Positions 24,250 to 30,778 of a stretch of 30,778 nt of DNA are shown here, in pieces. The DNA is from Eubacterium sp. TM05-53 (GTDB taxonomy: Bacteria > Bacillota_I > Bacilli_A > Erysipelotrichales > Erysipelotrichaceae): the NCBI RefSeq assembly GCF_003436425.1, contig NZ_QSPK01000001.1, positions 1 through 30,778 of the forward strand, in the 5' to 3' direction. Below the pieces are notes generated by a model. It was not told where the DNA came from. It did not search any database and worked only from the letters and a program-made list of their open reading frames with translations. Positions within the stretch are counted from its first letter, which is position 1, and every line of letters starts with the position of its first letter. The translations under genes and the position numbers were made by a program.

Positions 24250-24382
24250 AGAAACTGTGACTACAACCTCGTTTCTAGTTTAATACATATTTGCGCTTCG
24301 CACAATGTAGTCACTAATGCCACAATACGCCTCCTTAAATGATTGTTGTGGCAAAACAAAAAACCTGGAAATCCAGGTTTTT
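24250..24382 (+). ncRNA. Possible small RNA with a CCTCCTT loop, or structured leader with a mini-ORF on the other strand
   Basis: The 212-base gap between the patatin and HAD genes holds three inverted repeats: TAGAAAC/GTTTCTA (24249-24255, 24271-24277), GTGACTACA/TGTAGTCAC (24257-24265, 24306-24314), which exclude or cross each other, and TGCCACAA/TTGTGGCA (24318-24325, 24346-24353). On the plus strand the last loop exposes CCTCCTT, the complement of a ribosome site, a TATAAT lies at 24244-24249 (no good -35), and the symmetrical hairpin at 24361-24380 can act as terminator. On the minus strand the same loop is AAGGAGG followed by GTG and a 20-codon frame ending at a TAG near 24263. I cannot decide between the two readings. 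Confidence 0.35.
24354..24382. terminator. Bidirectional terminator after the patatin gene
   Basis: A stem AAACCTGG/CCAGGTTT (24361-24368 with 24373-24380) has T-rich tracts on both sides when read from either strand. Confidence 0.75.
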
Positions 24383-25228
24383 CTATTTTATGAATTCTTT
24401 AATTTGATCTATACGCTCAAGAGTTTCATCATATCCTAATTGAAACCAAGGCCCCAATTTCTCTGGATCTGTTGTATAACGAGTGACTCCAAGATCTTTA
24501 TGAGGACGCAAAACCAATGCCTTACCCTCTTTTTCAAGTTGGGCAATCTTATCCCACTGTTCCTTATAACGAACATGACGATTTCTTAAATCATCCGTAA
24601 TCTGTTTATCCTTATACACTAAATTAGATAACCACAATTGCCATTTTGGAGCCGGCTTACGAACATAGCCTTCTTCCTTTGTTGAAATGATAATATGTTT
24701 ATCATTTCCTGCACGAAGACTTTGTTCAATACTAATCATATCGACAAGCCCTGCATCCATCCACATTTCACCATTAAATTTATAAGGCTTAGCTAGAAGC
24801 AATAATGCGCAACTCGCCTTGATCAATGTTTCATGTTTATCAATATAACTCTTATCAAAATATTCTACCTTATGTGTTTTTAAATTATATATGCCCACTT
24901 CCATTTGTGTTTCACTATTTTGGAAAGCTTCTAAATTCAATGGAACTTTAGACTCAATAAAATCATATGTGGCTTCAATCCCAAAAATAGAACCTTCTTT
25001 TAAAAACGGTCTTAAACCGACTACACCTTTTTGACAAGGCGCATCAATACCTGTAACCTCTAAACGATCTATTTGTTTTGAGACATAACTCAATAAAATT
25101 TCTGTACCAGCACTAATCCCTACACAATAAGGAAGAACAATGTCATGTTCAAGTAGACATTTTAATACTCCTGCAGAATAAGCAGCTTTAGTACCCCCAC
25201 CTTCTGCAACAATACCAACTCTACTCAC
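24383..25228 (-). CDS. Patatin-like phospholipase
   Basis: 281 residues, starting with GTG at 25228. Oxyanion motif EGGGTKAAYSAG (9-20), nucleophile Ser39 in GISAG, and catalytic Asp158 in MDAGLVD (DAG rather than the commoner DGG/DGA). These hydrolases cleave acyl esters of lipids. No signal peptide, as for the bacterial YjjU/RssA-like group. The start overlaps the last codons of the malic enzyme gene by 8 bases and the ribosome site is poor, so it is probably translated by coupling. Confidence 0.88.
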   Translation of the reverse strand: MSRVGIVAEGGGTKAAYSAGVLKCLLEHDIVLPYCVGISAGTEILLSYVSKQIDRLEVTGIDAPCQKGVVGLRPFLKEGSIFGIEATYDFIESKVPLNLEAFQNSETQMEVGIYNLKTHKVEYFDKSYIDKHETLIKASCALLLLAKPYKFNGEMWMDAGLVDMISIEQSLRAGNDKHIIISTKEEGYVRKPAPKWQLWLSNLVYKDKQITDDLRNRHVRYKEQWDKIAQLEKEGKALVLRPHKDLGVTRYTTDPEKLGPWFQLGYDETLERIDQIKEFIK

Positions 25229-26384
25229 GCACTACACCACTTTCTCTTGCCGCATCCGCTACTGCTTGAGCCACAACATCTGCAACTCTTGGATCTAGAG
25301 CGGAAACAATAATATGTTCACTATCCAGCATATCTTCTGTAACCATTGAACTGATCGCATAAACAGCCGCTTCTTTCATCGCATCATTGATACAAGTAGC
25401 TCCTGCTTTTAATGCTCCTTTAAAGATACCCGGGAAAGCCAACACATTATTGATTTGGTTTGGATGATCACTACGACCTGTACCCACAATATAGGCACCA
25501 GCTTCTTTTGCGTCTTCCGGCTCAATTTCAGGTACTGGGTTCGCCATTGGGAATACAATTGCCTTTTTATTCATAGACGCAATCATTTCTTTAGATACGA
25601 TATGACCTGCACTAACACCAATAAATACATCTGCTCCAACTAACGCATCCTTTAAAGAACCTGTTTTTCCTTCTTTGTTTAACTTATCAATCAATCCTCT
25701 TTGACCACTTGTTAGATCCATATCTGCTGTTAAGATACCTTGTTTGTCCACTAAAATAACATTACCCAAACCAATCTTTAAAATTAAAGTCGCAATCGCA
25801 ACACCAGCACTACCAGCACCATTGATTACGATGGTTGGATTTTGTTTCTCAGCCAATTTTAAAGCATTTACCAAAGCAGCACAAACTACAATAGCTGTAC
25901 CATGCTGATCATCATGGAAAACAGGAATATTCATTTTTTCCTGTAATCTTTTTTCAACTTCAAAACAACGAGGAGCCGCAATATCTTCTAAGTTGATACC
26001 ACCAAAGCTAGGCTCTAAACTTGAAATAATCTGAACCAATTCATCTGTATCTTGTGTATTCAAACATAATGGAACGGCATCCACATTTCCTAATGCCTTA
26101 AACAATACACACTTACCTTCCATTACCGGCATACCTGCTTCTGGGCCAATATTTCCTAATCCCAAAACTGCACTACCATCACTAATAACCGCAACAGTAT
26201 GGGCTCTACCCGTATAGACATAACTGTTCTTTTTATCTTTTTCGATTTCTAAACAAGGTGCCGCAACACCTGGTGTATAGGCAATTGATAAATCATCTCT
26301 ATTTTCAATCTTCATTTTTGGAACTGTTTCCAATTTCCCGTTCCATTTTGCATGTAATTTTAAAGCTTCCTTAGCGTAATCCAT
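25221..26384 (-). CDS. NAD(P)-dependent malic enzyme
   Basis: 387 residues, ATG at 26384 behind TAGGAGG. Oxidative decarboxylation of malate to pyruvate and CO2. Motifs: [11 protein letters not shown] with the catalytic Tyr, [13 protein letters not shown] with the catalytic Lys, [14 protein letters not shown] (metal site) and the Rossmann [12 protein letters not shown]. This is the short bacterial form without a phosphotransacetylase domain. It lies 9 bases after pepT. Pyruvate made here could feed the lactate dehydrogenase. Confidence 0.93.
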   Translation of the reverse strand: MDYAKEALKLHAKWNGKLETVPKMKIENRDDLSIAYTPGVAAPCLEIEKDKKNSYVYTGRAHTVAVISDGSAVLGLGNIGPEAGMPVMEGKCVLFKALGNVDAVPLCLNTQDTDELVQIISSLEPSFGGINLEDIAAPRCFEVEKRLQEKMNIPVFHDDQHGTAIVVCAALVNALKLAEKQNPTIVINGAGSAGVAIATLILKIGLGNVILVDKQGILTADMDLTSGQRGLIDKLNKEGKTGSLKDALVGADVFIGVSAGHIVSKEMIASMNKKAIVFPMANPVPEIEPEDAKEAGAYIVGTGRSDHPNQINNVLAFPGIFKGALKAGATCINDAMKEAAVYAISSMVTEDMLDSEHIIVSALDPRVADVVAQAVADAARESGVVRE

Positions 26385-26393
26385 GACAACCTC

Positions 26394-27590
26394 CTACTCA
26401 ACGATTTTTAATACGATTTCAACCATCTTTTCCATCTTTTGAATACTTGCGAATTCAAAACGACCATGATGATTAAATGAACCCGTACCTAAGTTTGGAC
26501 AAATGAGTCCTCTTACCGTCAACATCGCACCATCTGTTCCACCACGAATCGGTGTACTAACTGGTGTAACATCACATTGACGCAATGCATATTTTGCCTT
26601 ATTCACACTACGCATATCACCATGCATATATTGACGCATGTTTTCATATTGATCACGAATCGATACATGAACACGATTTCCGTATTTTTCATTCATCTTA
26701 TCGGCAATAGCTTCCATCTTCTGTTTTTGTGCAATAAAGCTTTGTTTACTGTGATTACGAAGAATGTAAGTTAATTTTGCATCTTCACAAATTCCTTCCA
26801 TTCCCACTAAATGATAGAATCCTTGACGACCCTGTGTATGTGAAGGTGTTTGTTTTTTTGGAAGACTCGAAGCATATTCTATAGCTAATAAACTTGCGTT
26901 GACCATACGATCCTTGGCATCCCCAGGATGAATACTTGTACCGTCAAATGTTACAACAGCTTGTGCTGCATTAAATGTCTCATAATCAACAGAATCAATA
27001 CGATCACCATCAATTGTGAACGCATAATCCACTGGGAATTTATCTAATTCAAGATTTTCGACACCACGACCTACCTCTTCATCTGGAGTAAAGGCAACCG
27101 CAATAAATCCATGTTCATTTTCAGATTGAATCAACTGTTCCATAGCCTCTAAAATAATCGCAATTCCTGCTTTATCATCGGCACCAAGTAAAGTCGTTCC
27201 ATCTGTAACAATCAAATCATCTCCAATGCAGTTTGCCAAAGCTGGAAATTCTTCTTTAGACATTGAATACTCTTCATTTAATTGAATTGTATTTCCATCA
27301 TATTTTGAAATTACACGACACTTTACATTTGCCCCCGTAATTTCACTTGCCGTATCCATATGTGCAATAAAACCAATACGATCCATCTTTTTATCTGTAT
27401 TCGCATTTAAGTATGCATACACAATACCTGTATCGGTTAATTCAACAGAATCAAAACCTAATGATTCACATTCAGCCTTCAATTCACGAGCCAAAACCAA
27501 TTGTTTTTCAGTGCTAGGTGCACTTGTACTTTCTTCACTTGACTGTGTGTCAAATGATGCATAATGCATTAATCTTTTTTCTACTGCCAT
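26394..27590 (-). CDS. pepT: Peptidase T (tripeptide aminopeptidase)
   Basis: 398 residues, close to the usual length of about 410, ATG at 27590 behind AAAGGGGG. An M20B zinc enzyme releasing the N-terminal residue of tripeptides in the cytoplasm. Zinc ligands and base: AHMDTA (His77), LLGADDKAGIA, TPDEEVGRG, TIDGD and FNHHGRFE; the lid has the PIRGGTDGA loop. It lies 14 bases after the pyrophosphatase gene, in one run with malic enzyme and patatin. Confidence 0.95.
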   Translation of the reverse strand: MAVEKRLMHYASFDTQSSEESTSAPSTEKQLVLARELKAECESLGFDSVELTDTGIVYAYLNANTDKKMDRIGFIAHMDTASEITGANVKCRVISKYDGNTIQLNEEYSMSKEEFPALANCIGDDLIVTDGTTLLGADDKAGIAIILEAMEQLIQSENEHGFIAVAFTPDEEVGRGVENLELDKFPVDYAFTIDGDRIDSVDYETFNAAQAVVTFDGTSIHPGDAKDRMVNASLLAIEYASSLPKKQTPSHTQGRQGFYHLVGMEGICEDAKLTYILRNHSKQSFIAQKQKMEAIADKMNEKYGNRVHVSIRDQYENMRQYMHGDMRSVNKAKYALRQCDVTPVSTPIRGGTDGAMLTVRGLICPNLGTGSFNHHGRFEFASIQKMEKMVEIVLKIVE

Positions 27591-27604
27591 ATTTAAATCC
27601 CCCT

Positions 27605-29203
27605 TTATGCCAGTTCTTGTGCTAAACGAGGCACAATCTGTTTTTTACGAGAAACAAATCCTTGATCCTTGAACTCTTCTACAACATCACGAACAAAATG
27701 CGATAACTTACCGACATATAAGAAACGTGATCCACGACCTTCAACATTGGTAATAACCATCAACATCAAGTCATATTCATGTATCTTGTTTTGTTCATCC
27801 ATGTACTTCAAGAAATCCTCTTTAATTTCATTCACAATACTTAAATCAAATGTAAAAACCTGACTTACCGCAATGTGATATCCACTCAACATATATTCCT
27901 TAACATCATTGTATAGAATATTCTTGAATTCTTTTCCACGAATCGTAGCCGTGTTTTCGAATAATTCTTTAGCCATCGCATCAAAATCAATATCATACTC
28001 ACTTGATAAACGATTTGCCAAATTACGATCAATTGTCGTACATGTTGGTGAATTAAAATTCATTGTATCACTAATCATGCCATACGCAATCAATTTTGCG
28101 ATGGTTTCAGGTATTTTAACACCATACTCCGCATACATCAATCCAACAATTGTACAAGAACTACCTACAATCATATTTCTAAATACAATTGGGCGATCCG
28201 TTTCAATATCACCAATACGATGGTGATCCACGATCTCTACAATATCCGCTGTTTCAATATCGCTAATACTTTGTTTCTTTTCATTATGATCTACAAGAAT
28301 AAACTGTTTCTTTTCAGCCTTCAATAAGTTATATCGAGCAACAGACCCCAAAATTTTATTTTGGAAAACAACAGGATAAGATGAGTGACGCGTCTTCAAC
28401 ATTTCACGTTCCACATCCTCTACATATTCACTCTTATTAAAGCGAATCACTTTATTAGCCGGAGTCATAATCAATTCAACCGGAATCGAACGATAAATCA
28501 TTTGAATGATCTTCATAATATTATAAGATGTACTGATTAAAGTAACTCCCATCTGCTTTGCCATCTCGATAATATAACTGTTTGGAACAAAGTTTTCTGC
28601 CACAACAATAACTGCACAACCCTTTGCCATACTCTTGATCATACTATCTTCATGATCATTTAAAACCATGATGGCACCTTTTAGATCTCTATCCATCAAG
28701 CGCTTATCCGCTATACGTACAAAGCCACTTCTTTCAAGATTTCCCTTTAGAATAAAAGAACCCTTTACACTGGCAACTAAATTTTCTAATGGCGTTTCTT
28801 TCAACAATTCACTTGTAATATTTAAATCCTGCATCTGAACCTTAGAAACATCACCCAAAGTAACCATGCCCTTATATTCATTTTTATCATCTACAACATA
28901 CAAAGTCTTTACGTGATTTTCTAAGCATAGATCCCATGCATGACGAATGGTTTGCCCTTCTTCAATTGTCACCGCATCATCAATTTCAATTTCTTCCAAT
29001 GTCGAACGCGCAGTCGTTAATAAAGCTGGCATATCTACATGTAATTTATCTAATATAAATTTAGTTTCTGGATTCAAAGTTCCCAAACGAGCAGCCACCG
29101 CATTGACTCCCGTCTGTCTTTTTAATTCAGCAAGAGCTAAAGCAGCACAAATAGAATCTGTATCTGGGTTTTTGTGTCCAATTACATAAATTGGTAAACT
29201 CAT
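27605..29203 (-). CDS. ppaC: CBS-domain manganese-dependent inorganic pyrophosphatase
   Basis: 532 residues, ATG at 29203 behind CAGGAG. Catalytic DHH domain split around an insert: GHKNPDTDSI (residues 9-18), VDHHRIGD for the DHH motif, and the DHHA2 domain at the C-terminus with SRKKQIVP. The insert (about 70-300) holds a first CBS motif, a DRTGG-like domain and a second CBS motif, the layout of nucleotide-regulated pyrophosphatases (AMP/ADP inhibit, ATP or Ap4A may activate in known members). It removes pyrophosphate from biosynthesis. The IS110 element lies directly upstream and may have displaced its promoter. Confidence 0.95.
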   Translation of the reverse strand: MSLPIYVIGHKNPDTDSICAALALAELKRQTGVNAVAARLGTLNPETKFILDKLHVDMPALLTTARSTLEEIEIDDAVTIEEGQTIRHAWDLCLENHVKTLYVVDDKNEYKGMVTLGDVSKVQMQDLNITSELLKETPLENLVASVKGSFILKGNLERSGFVRIADKRLMDRDLKGAIMVLNDHEDSMIKSMAKGCAVIVVAENFVPNSYIIEMAKQMGVTLISTSYNIMKIIQMIYRSIPVELIMTPANKVIRFNKSEYVEDVEREMLKTRHSSYPVVFQNKILGSVARYNLLKAEKKQFILVDHNEKKQSISDIETADIVEIVDHHRIGDIETDRPIVFRNMIVGSSCTIVGLMYAEYGVKIPETIAKLIAYGMISDTMNFNSPTCTTIDRNLANRLSSEYDIDFDAMAKELFENTATIRGKEFKNILYNDVKEYMLSGYHIAVSQVFTFDLSIVNEIKEDFLKYMDEQNKIHEYDLMLMVITNVEGRGSRFLYVGKLSHFVRDVVEEFKDQGFVSRKKQIVPRLAQELA

Positions 29204-29216
29204 CGAATTCTCCTGG

Positions 29217-29257
29217 TATATTGTAATTGACCCATCTAACTGGTCATCTACAATATA
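29217..29257. repeat. Long palindrome at the left end of the IS110 element
   Basis: TATATTGTA (29217-29225) pairs with TACAATATA (29249-29257), and TGACC (29228-29232) with GGTCA (29242-29246), around CATCTAACT. The palindrome lies between the ppaC ribosome site and the IS leader. It also contains the two promoter hexamers of the leader. Confidence 0.75.
29227..29254 (+). promoter_or_regulatory. Promoter of the IS110 leader RNA
   Basis: TTGACC (29227-29232), a 16-base spacer and TACAAT (29249-29254) predict a start near 29261. IS110 elements are known to form such promoters at the end-to-end junction; here the -35 may come from flanking DNA. Confidence 0.55.
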
Positions 29258-29260
29258 CTC

Positions 29261-29460
29261 CTCCTTTCTTTCAACCTGTTTGTAACCGTGGTTGAAGACG
29301 GTGTTGTTAATTTGTAAAATTGAATATGTGAATGTGGATTTGTATATTCATCTCCTGTAGCTTGACTACTTTTGAGAGGTTCTTACCACACCTTATTCCA
29401 AAACAGTGATTAGTTAGATGAGTCTTTGAATTCGTATTTTGAACCAGGTTTTGTGGTCTA
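29261..29460 (+). ncRNA. Candidate bridge RNA of the IS110 element
   Basis: The leader folds into a 5' stem-loop (TTCAACC 29270-29276 with GGTTGAA 29290-29296), then a domain closed by GGTGT/ACACC (29300-29304 with 29388-29392) holding TGAATAT/ATATTCA and GTAG/CTAC hairpins, then a loop closed by CAAAA/TTTTG (29399-29403 with 29437-29441). This order (stem-loop, first guide loop, second guide loop) is that of IS110 bridge RNAs. Bases 29406-29420 in the last loop can pair with 29233-29247 at the element's left end over 15 positions (12 Watson-Crick, 3 G-T), as expected for a donor guide. Limits are approximate. Confidence 0.5.
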
Positions 29461-29513
29461 AGTGTTGTGGATAACCATTTTCACAAATTTTAATCAAGAA
29501 AGGATGTTTATTT

Positions 29514-30698
29514 ATGAAATTAGTTGGTATCGATGTTGGAAAGAACAGTCATCATTTTTGTGTCATGGACAAAGAAACTGGTGAACTCAATGTTACACCA
29601 TCTTCTTTTTCTAACAACAAAGAAGGATTTGACTTTCTGATCAACTCTCTTAAACCGTATTCTAAAAAATCAATTCTATTAGGTATGGAAGACACTGGGC
29701 ATTACCATGTTGCTCTTCTTAAATTTCTTCTTAGCAACGGATATACTGTTGCCTTGATCAACCCTAAAACGACTGATCTTACACGCAAGATGGAAGGCGG
29801 CATTACTAAGAATGACAAACTGGATACAATCACTATTTGTGATGTTCTAGATACTCCCGAACGTAAGAAACAGTATCGTATTACTAAAGTTGACCGTTTT
29901 GATTTATATGAACAAAGACAATTGACTCGTCATCATCATAATCTAAAGGAAGAACTCAATATATACTGTAATCGACTACAGAAATCGATTGATCTTGTTT
30001 TCCCTGAATTCAATACCTTATTCGGTTCTAAATATGGCGTGGTTTACATGAATCTTCTTAAAACGTTTGGCAGTGCTGAAGCTATCGCTTCTACAGATAT
30101 TCGTACAATTCGTAAATGTTTTGAAATCAAAGGTAGAGGCGGCCGCATTTCATTGACTCCTGAAAAGTTAAAAGAATGTGCTAAGAATTCTATCGGAATC
30201 TCTTCTGAAGTTGAAACTATACAGATCAAACACTTGGTAAGCCAAATCATGCTTATTAAAGAGCAAATCGCTGAAATAGATAAAAAAATAGAAGAGTTCT
30301 CGATCAAAAACAACTCTCCTATCCTAAGCATTCCAGGGATTTCTCATTTCTCTGGTACTTCTATTTTAGCCGAATTAGGAGATATTGGCAATTATTCCAA
30401 GCCTTCTCAGATCATTAAATTTGCAGGAGTTGCACCTTACCACTATGAATCGAGTCAATACAACGCCCAGCACACTGCCATAACTAAGAAAGGATCTAAA
30501 TATCTTAGAAAAACTTTATATCAAATCATATTGCCTGTAATCAACAATAATCCTGTGTTAAAAAAATACTATCTATTAAAGATTTCTCAAGGTAAAGGAC
30601 ACCGTTGTGCTCAAGGTCACTGCATTAGAAAGCTGCTTAGAATCATTTATCATTTACTAGAAACAGGTCAATCATTTGATCCTGCGTTATTAAGATAA
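29514..30698 (+). CDS. IS110-family transposase (bridge-RNA recombinase)
   Basis: 394 residues, ATG at 29514 with AAAGGA about 10 bases upstream. The N-terminal RuvC-like DEDD domain shows Asp7 (GIDVGK), Glu59 (MEDTGHYH) and Asp101/Asp104 (KNDKLDT). A coiled-coil-like stretch follows (about 230-265), then the C-terminal domain with PGISHFSGTSILAELGDI, FAGVAPYHYESSQYN with a candidate catalytic Ser at 313/314, and ITKKGSKYLRKTLYQ. Full length, no frameshift, so the element could be active. It is divergent from ppaC. Confidence 0.93.
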   Translation: MKLVGIDVGKNSHHFCVMDKETGELNVTPSSFSNNKEGFDFLINSLKPYSKKSILLGMEDTGHYHVALLKFLLSNGYTVALINPKTTDLTRKMEGGITKNDKLDTITICDVLDTPERKKQYRITKVDRFDLYEQRQLTRHHHNLKEELNIYCNRLQKSIDLVFPEFNTLFGSKYGVVYMNLLKTFGSAEAIASTDIRTIRKCFEIKGRGGRISLTPEKLKECAKNSIGISSEVETIQIKHLVSQIMLIKEQIAEIDKKIEEFSIKNNSPILSIPGISHFSGTSILAELGDIGNYSKPSQIIKFAGVAPYHYESSQYNAQHTAITKKGSKYLRKTLYQIILPVINNNPVLKKYYLLKISQGKGHRCAQGHCIRKLLRIIYHLLETGQSFDPALLR

Positions 30699-30721
30699 GA
30701 CAAATCTATCTGAATGCATCT

Positions 30722-30756
30722 GAACTTTTAAAAAGTCAAATTTTAAAAGTTCTTTT
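30722..30756 (+). terminator. Terminator after the IS110 transposase gene
   Basis: A perfect 12-bp AT-rich stem (GAACTTTTAAAA with TTTTAAAAGTTC) with a 7-base loop is followed by four T. It may belong to the element or to the flank. Confidence 0.65.
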
Positions 30757-30778
30757 CGTCATGCCTAAATTTAATCCA

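Larger units (their letters stand above)
29217..30778 (+). mobile_element. IS110-family insertion element, right end possibly cut by the window
   Basis: A DEDD transposase gene with a long (about 260-base) non-coding leader and a short right side is the layout of the IS110 group, as opposed to IS1111. There are no terminal inverted repeats, as usual for the family, so ends cannot be fixed from one copy: the left end lies between about 29215 and 29260, and the right end after 30698, perhaps beyond the window. Confidence 0.7.

Noticed and set aside
29217..29257. Terminal inverted repeat of the IS element
   Set aside because: No matching copy is seen after the transposase gene, and IS110 elements lack terminal inverted repeats.

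Overview
The window is AT-rich, densely packed, and has strong AGGAGG-type ribosome sites and TATAAT-type promoters. Gene content (T-box leader, Gls24/FakA pair, CBS-domain pyrophosphatase, mannose-family PTS, ISL3 and IS110 elements) points to a low-GC Gram-positive fermenter of the Bacillota. An Erysipelotrichaceae-like gut bacterium is my best guess, from general gene style and not from a marker gene.

Layout. 1-1800 (minus): a small acidic-tailed protein and a Lys/Ala-rich histone H1-like protein with five 26-residue repeats. 1948-4110 (plus): a membrane-anchored HtrA protease and L-lactate dehydrogenase. 4128-4874 (minus): a calcineurin-type phosphoesterase. 5043-7095 (plus): a T-box leader, with isoleucine as the likely specifier, controlling a CstA-family transporter. 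7096-7597: debris of an ISL3-like transposase. 7638-13458 (minus): envelope genes, in transcription order class B sortase, murG, murB, ftsQ/divIB, then Gls24-like protein and fakA from a separate promoter. 13528-22397: an amino-sugar block with nagB, divergent gatZ, two unknown genes, PTS EIID/EIIC/EIIB, an M20 amidohydrolase, PTS EIIA and agaS. 22537-29203 (minus): aldose 1-epimerase, Cof-type HAD phosphatase, patatin, malic enzyme, peptidase T and CBS-type pyrophosphatase. 29217 to the right edge: an IS110-family element with a structured leader that looks like a bridge RNA.

How it fits together. The Aga-type PTS and AgaS indicate uptake of N-acetylgalactosamine or galactosamine as 6-phosphates and conversion to tagatose 6-phosphate. 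An M20 amidohydrolase lies where a deacetylase would be expected. GatZ is present but no GatY, tagatose-6-P kinase or NagA-type deacetylase is seen in the window. One possible route is epimerisation of tagatose 6-P to fructose 6-P by GatZ, which would meet the NagB product. A 14-to-17-base motif (core ATTTGCACTTTTTA) lies about 60 bases upstream of the predicted starts of gatZ, the EIIB-C-D operon and the agaS operon, each with a weak -35. That suggests one shared activator; two cre-like sites add catabolite control.

Most worth following up: the shared motif and incomplete Aga pathway; the IS110 leader with a 15-pair guide-like complementarity to the element's left end; a possible small RNA with a CCTCCTT loop near 24250-24382; an OCRE-like tyrosine-rich tail on FtsQ; and the T-box in front of cstA.
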